Source: Bacteroidales bacterium (GTDB taxonomy: Bacteria; Bacteroidota; Bacteroidia; Bacteroidales; JACABE01). Taken from it: a stretch of DNA of 64,000 bases. The stretch lies in contig JAHEYQ010000009.1 in the NCBI GenBank assembly GCA_023251515.1, positions 32,193-96,192 of the forward strand, given 5' to 3'. A program made the translations under genes and the position numbers. How positions within the stretch are numbered: the stretch's first letter is position 1; every line of letters starts with the position of its first letter. The notes beneath the pieces were generated by a model that had not been told where the DNA came from, did not search any database, and was given only the letters and a program-made list of their open reading frames with translations. Positions 59,321 to 64,000 of the stretch are shown in pieces.

Positions 59321-60940
59321 TTATTGTCTATGAAATATACATTGTTCTAACTCTTTATACACAGTCATATCTTCGTTTAAATAAAGGGAAAGTGTCAATT
59401 TAAATGTTTCTGGATTTATACTTGTAGTAATCCCACAGAAGTTTTTGATTCGGCCAGTTTCGTCCTTTAAGTTTTGGTCAAAAATGTTTGTTACAAACTT
59501 ATCATACTCTACTTCATTAAATTCTAATCCATTTTTAGAACAATATACCTGCAAAACTTCTTTATCATAGAGATAATTTTCAATTTCCCAACGTTTCATA
59601 ATCCTATAATTTGTCGGATTATTCTGTAAATATAGTTGTCTGTCATTTTCATCATTGGGTTTACCAGAAGAAACATCCCTGTCTTTAAAAACAAGTATTT
59701 CAATATCCGAGAAGACCTTCGATAAAATTGCTAATGCTATTTCACTTCTTTGATCGAGTTCTGTATTGCCTCCACTTGAAATAAATAAAGTATCATGGTA
59801 TTTTTCACCATAAATATTATTAAAAACTTTTGCATCAAAGCCCTTTTCATATCCATTTGCCCCAGGTCTGTCTTTACCTTCACAATACACTATACGTCTA
59901 GGACTCACTAATCCAGTTAAGTCATCTAATGCAGTCTCAAATATTTCTTTCCATTTTGAAAGAGATTTTTTCATAGGTATCAGAGTTTGTTGGGTTAAAG
60001 CCCAATTTATTCCTCTCTGAAACTGAATTATCTGACATTCGTTTTTAAGATCTTCTTGTAATGCTCTCAAAAATCCTATGCTATGTGTCGCTACCCAAAT
60101 TTGACAGTTCTCTCCAATTAATTTGTTAATTTCAATTAACAACTTTTTCTGAATGGAGGTATTGATGTGCAATTCTGGTTCATCTATAAGAAAAACCGTA
60201 TCATTATAATCATCACGTCTTAAATATAAATCTAAAAGAATATCTACAACTTCTTTTTCTCCAGAAGATAGCACGTTGAATTCAAATTCTTTTGTTTGAT
60301 CGTTTTTTATAAAATACAAAGTTCCTTGACCCGCTTCTACGTTGCCTATACTTGATATTTTTAAATCTAGACAGTTGGATAGTGAATTATTTAAATCGCC
60401 AATAATTTTTGCTTTTGCCTCACTTGGTTTACAATCCTCAGTGTGCATAAACTTATTATATTTAACATTTAGTCTTCTATAGTTTTGTTCCATTTTATCA
60501 TCCAGATCAGGTGAAAAACAGGCTCCATAATCGTTTAGATTTATATCATTTATTGCTTTAGTCTCTTTAATTTTAAGATTACTGTTATACCTGTAGGGGC
60601 TTCTAAATGAAAATAAAGTATGATCCGTTGATTTTTTATTTTTTTTACTTATCACTTCCTGAAAATTTCCTTCTAAAAAGTCTATTATAATATTATTTTG
60701 ATTAAAACTAGAATCTTGGAACATTGAATGGTATTTATAATCTCTTGGATTTTGAAAATCGTGTTTGCCAATTAGTTTCCGAGTACTATTTAAATATAAC
60801 ATACCGTCAAAAACGCTACTTTTTCCGCAACCATTAGGCCCAACTAAAGCAATAATTCTTTTAGGGTTATCTCCTAAATCAATTGTCAAATCATGAAATC
60901 TCTTATAATCGTTTTTTAGTTGTATTTTTTTTATTTTCAT
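59321..60940 (-). CDS. AAA ATPase with C-terminal TOPRIM-like region (OLD-family-like), cassette gene
   Basis: Walker A VGPNGCGKSSVF, LIDEPELHINTSIQKKLL, WVATHSIGFL; C-terminal VYCEGKDRPGANGYEKGFD...FISSGGNTELD...ILVFKDRD. Confidence 0.8.
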   Translation of the reverse strand: MKIKKIQLKNDYKRFHDLTIDLGDNPKRIIALVGPNGCGKSSVFDGMLYLNSTRKLIGKHDFQNPRDYKYHSMFQDSSFNQNNIIIDFLEGNFQEVISKKNKKSTDHTLFSFRSPYRYNSNLKIKETKAINDINLNDYGACFSPDLDDKMEQNYRRLNVKYNKFMHTEDCKPSEAKAKIIGDLNNSLSNCLDLKISSIGNVEAGQGTLYFIKNDQTKEFEFNVLSSGEKEVVDILLDLYLRRDDYNDTVFLIDEPELHINTSIQKKLLIEINKLIGENCQIWVATHSIGFLRALQEDLKNECQIIQFQRGINWALTQQTLIPMKKSLSKWKEIFETALDDLTGLVSPRRIVYCEGKDRPGANGYEKGFDAKVFNNIYGEKYHDTLFISSGGNTELDQRSEIALAILSKVFSDIEILVFKDRDVSSGKPNDENDRQLYLQNNPTNYRIMKRWEIENYLYDKEVLQVYCSKNGLEFNEVEYDKFVTNIFDQNLKDETGRIKNFCGITTSINPETFKLTLSLYLNEDMTVYKELEQCIFHRQ

Positions 60941-60975
60941 TCTATCAACATTGTTAATTGCTATTTTTTAGGGTT

Positions 60976-61060
60976 GCCGGTAACTCGTTTATATATGTGA
61001 TAAAACTACATAAAGCCAGCCATTTTAAATAGGTTTTGTGTAGTTTTTGTAATCTTTTAT
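60976..61060 (-). repeat. attC/attI-like boundary element E6
   Basis: GCCGGTAAC at 60976-60984, then hairpin AAAACTACATAAAGCC...GGTTTTGTGTAGTTTT (61002-61047). Confidence 0.4.
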
Positions 61061-61488
61061 AAATGCAAATATATTATTTATTTTTTACAAATCATCAAAT
61101 GGTGATTTTATTTTTGATAAAAAGTCATCGGTAATATGAGTATATATCTATTCTCAAATATACATTTTTAAATTATTGTATTTATAAGTCTTATACTCCA
61201 TTTACAGTTATCTTCCGTTTCCGAATCGCTCTGCTCAATTTCCGTCTCAATTACTCATTTAATCATTTAATCAATTACTGTTTTACACAGCTTCGCCCCG
61301 TCAGTTACATAAACGACATATCAATGGCTTTTGCGATATCCGCCAAATTCAGACAACGTTGCCATCCTACTCCAACGGACTATGTTTTTTTGAACGGCTA
61401 ATTTATAAAAAAATCAATTACAAAATCAAGTTGTAGAAAAAAAATTATAAATGAAAATGGTATGAAAATAATAAACCTGAAAAAGCAA

Positions 61489-61520
61489 AACCTGTTAGGT
61501 TTTTAAAACCTCACAGGTTT
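61489..61520. repeat. Imperfect inverted repeat AAACCTGTTAGGTTTT/TAAAACCTCACAGGTTT
   Basis: 15 of 16 positions complementary. Confidence 0.7.
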
Positions 61521-61612
61521 ATTTTCAATAGTTTGCAATTTCAATTCAGATGCAAACAAAGTGTTTACACAAAATAAGTTATACTTCTTATAAAATAAGT
61601 TACACTTTTGAA

Positions 61613-61906
61613 GAATCGATTCAACGATATCTGTTTCTCATCACAGGTGGCATTGAATCGATTCAACGGTATATGTTTCTCATCACATAGGGCAAAGAAT
61701 CGATTCAACGGCATATGTTTCTCGTCACAGGTGGCAAAGAATCGATTCAACGGCATATGTTTCTTGTCACAGGTGGCAAAGAATCGATTCAACGGCATAT
61801 GTTTCTCGTCACAAGTGGCATTGAATCAATTCAACAGCATATGTTTCTTGTCACAGGTGGCATTGAATCGATTCAACGGCATATGTTTCTCATTACAGAT
61901 AACAAA
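61613..61906. repeat. Seven-unit exact 42-bp tandem array with GAATCGATTC palindrome
   Basis: GAATCGATTC at 61613, 61655, 61697, 61739, 61781, (GAATCAATTC) 61823, 61865; consensus GAATCGATTCAACGGCATATGTTTCTCGTCACAGGTGGCAAA. Confidence 0.95.
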
Positions 61907-62302
61907 AAATAGATTTAATAAGGTTTAAACTTTAAAATCCGCTATAATTACAGATATTTTTACGGATTGTTAACAATACTATTTGTTTTTTATATTGTTT
62001 TTCTCTTTTGACAGACGAACTTTTTAAAAAAGAAAAATTATTGAGATTCTTAACTTCATTCAACTTAACAATCAAACATTTATATTTCCTGGTGATGTAT
62101 ATAAGCTGCTTAGCCGCCTTTGTATCTTATTCTTTTAATTTTTCAGACAATAAGCTGTAATTGGTAGCAAAGCGATGAATCTGTATAATTTTATCGGATA
62201 CTAATTATTCATAATTATATTTGGGTTAAACCACCTAATAGCCTGTTTAGGTTTTGTTTCACAGCTTATTATTTCTGAAAATAAAATGATTTGATATTGA
62301 AA

Positions 62303-62331
62303 GGGAGCTGAAAAAAATATTTCCAGCTCCC
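62303..62331. terminator. Terminator for the triple-RidA gene
   Basis: GGGAGCTG...CAGCTCCC flanked by A/T runs on both sides. Confidence 0.7.
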
Positions 62332-62377
62332 TTTTATGTTTACACAAGGCATTAACTGCTAACTTTAAGAGTTCTTA

Positions 62378-63610
62378 CTATGCTTGCGGAGGTGTACCTT
62401 CGCAGTTAGAAACCACAGCATCAATTTGCACCAATGCATCCATTGCAATAGCCGAAACACCAATTATTGTTCTTGCAGGAAGCTCGTTTTCGAAGAATGT
62501 TTTGTAAACTTCGTTTACTGCATCAATATCTGCTATATTTTTAAGTTGAATATTAATTTTAACTATATCATCCATTACATGCTCAACACTTTCTACAATT
62601 GCCTTGATATTACTCAAACATTGTACGGCCTGTTCTTTTACACCACCTGCTACGATTTTACCCGATATCGGATCGATAGGTAATTGACCTGAAATATGAT
62701 TGTAATGAGAAAAAGCAACAGTATGTGAATAAGGAACTTTAGGTGCATTTTCGGTATTATTTGCCTCAATCACAAGCAGGCAGGTATCTTCAGGAAGTTG
62801 TGGAGGTGTACCATCGCCATGCGAAACAACGCTATCAATTTGTACCAAAGCATCCATAGGTAAAGCAGTAACGTTAACTATTGATCTTGCAGGAACATAA
62901 GTTGTAAAAAACTTAGCACAAACTTCGTTTACGGCTTCAATATCAGAAATATTTTTAATAAATATAGTTGTTTTAACTAAGTCGTCCATTACGTGGTCAA
63001 TACTTTCTAAAATTGCCTTAATGTTGTTTAAGCACTGTTCGGCTTGTTCTTTTACACCACCAGCTACGATTTTACCCGATATCGGATCGATAGGTAATTG
63101 ACCTGAAATATTGTTGTAATGAGAAAAAGCTACAGTTTGTGTGTACAAACCTTTTGGTGCATTTTCGGTATTTCTTGAAACTTTAATCAGATCGCAGGGA
63201 GCTTGCGGAGTAGTACCTTCGCCATTTGAAATTAATGCTTCAATCTGAACCAAAGCACCATCCATAGGCAAAGCTGCTACTGCTACTACTGTGCGTGTTG
63301 GATGATAACTCGGGAAGAATATTGTATAAACTTCGTTTACAGCATCAATATCATTTATATTCTTAAGGAATATCGTAATTTTAACTACATCATCCATAAC
63401 ATGACCGATACTTTCTACAATTGCCTTAATATTCGACAAGCACTGATTTGTCTGCTCTTTTACATCATTACCTGCAATTTTACCCGATTTCGGATCGATA
63501 GGTAATTGTGCCGAAATATTATTGTAATGAGAAAAAGCTACAGTTTGTGAGTATAGACCACTAGGTGCATTTTCCGTATTTCTTGAAAGTTTTATGATTT
63601 TGCTACTCAT
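62378..63610 (-). CDS. Protein with three tandem RidA/YjgF domains
   Basis: Three copies of SRNTENAPKGLYTQTVAFSHYNNISGQLPIDPISGKIVAGGVKEQAEQCLNNIKAILES...PAR(S/T)I(V/I)xVxALPMDALVQID. Confidence 0.9.
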   Translation of the reverse strand: MSSKIIKLSRNTENAPSGLYSQTVAFSHYNNISAQLPIDPKSGKIAGNDVKEQTNQCLSNIKAIVESIGHVMDDVVKITIFLKNINDIDAVNEVYTIFFPSYHPTRTVVAVAALPMDGALVQIEALISNGEGTTPQAPCDLIKVSRNTENAPKGLYTQTVAFSHYNNISGQLPIDPISGKIVAGGVKEQAEQCLNNIKAILESIDHVMDDLVKTTIFIKNISDIEAVNEVCAKFFTTYVPARSIVNVTALPMDALVQIDSVVSHGDGTPPQLPEDTCLLVIEANNTENAPKVPYSHTVAFSHYNHISGQLPIDPISGKIVAGGVKEQAVQCLSNIKAIVESVEHVMDDIVKINIQLKNIADIDAVNEVYKTFFENELPARTIIGVSAIAMDALVQIDAVVSNCEGTPPQA

Positions 63611-64000
63611 ATTAATTTCTCTTTTTTAATAGTTATTAGTGTGATTATTAATTATTATGCTTTAACTGTCTGCAATTGCTTTTGCCGCCAGCGTTTCGGC
63701 GCAAAAGTATTAAAATAAATTGAAATAAAAATTTTTTATGTGTTATTTAAAAAATCCGGATTATCAAACAGACTTTTTATCTGATTTAATCCTTTTGTGT
63801 TTATATTCAGAATTCCTTACTCCTATTTATTATAAGTAAAAGATGTATATACGCATATTTTAAACTTTAAATTTATATGTTAACCCATTTTGCATTTATC
63901 CTGACGTAAAGTTATGTAAATATGAGGTTTCAATTTTTTTGAGTTCCGAACTGTGTACTACAGATTTTCGTTTTACAAAGGGGTAGAACTTATAGTTTAA

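Noticed and set aside
59321-60940. Gabija, PARIS or another named defence system
   Set aside because: No UvrD-like helicase or AriB-like partner next to it; only the general OLD-like architecture is supported.
55250-61060. Prophage or classical transposon
   Set aside because: No phage structural, integrase or transposase ORFs in the region; cassette-type boundaries fit better.
61613-61906. CRISPR array
   Set aside because: The whole 42-bp unit is conserved; there are no unique spacers and no cas genes.
61565-61928. ORFs of 77, 106 and 65 aa on both strands of the 42-bp array
   Set aside because: Open on several frames and both strands because the repeat lacks stops.

Overview
This is a low-GC Bacteroidota chromosomal window, judged from T9SS C-terminal domains, a PID-CTERM-like tail, DUF1573/DUF4476 proteins and a caa3 oxidase layout. 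Most of it is ordinary. It includes lepA, ridA, pabA/pabB/pabC-like genes, a small glycan-related cluster, prmC, ribD, smpB, sensory phosphatase and cyclase genes, USP genes, and a respiratory cluster of caa3 oxidase + SCO + cytochrome c + NrfD + Fe-S protein + a 16-CxxCH cytochrome fused to a b-type membrane domain. Three parts deserve priority. (1) Positions ~55.85-61.06 kb look like an integron-like gene-cassette array with no integrase in the window. Consecutive minus-strand genes are separated by imperfect palindromes bounded by AAC...GTT. For three successive cassettes the 9-mer at the cassette start is the exact reverse complement of the 9-mer at its own end; two more match 8/9. This is the signature expected of excisable attC-type cassettes. 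(2) Five unrelated intergenic arrays share a unit length of about 21-22 or 41-42 bp (two or four helical turns), and four of the five carry a clear short dyad in each unit. One array shows compensatory changes in its dyad. (3) A single polypeptide carries three tandem RidA domains, which may be a single-chain version of the usual RidA trimer. All calls come from reading the sequence and supplied ORFs; no database or structure computation was run.
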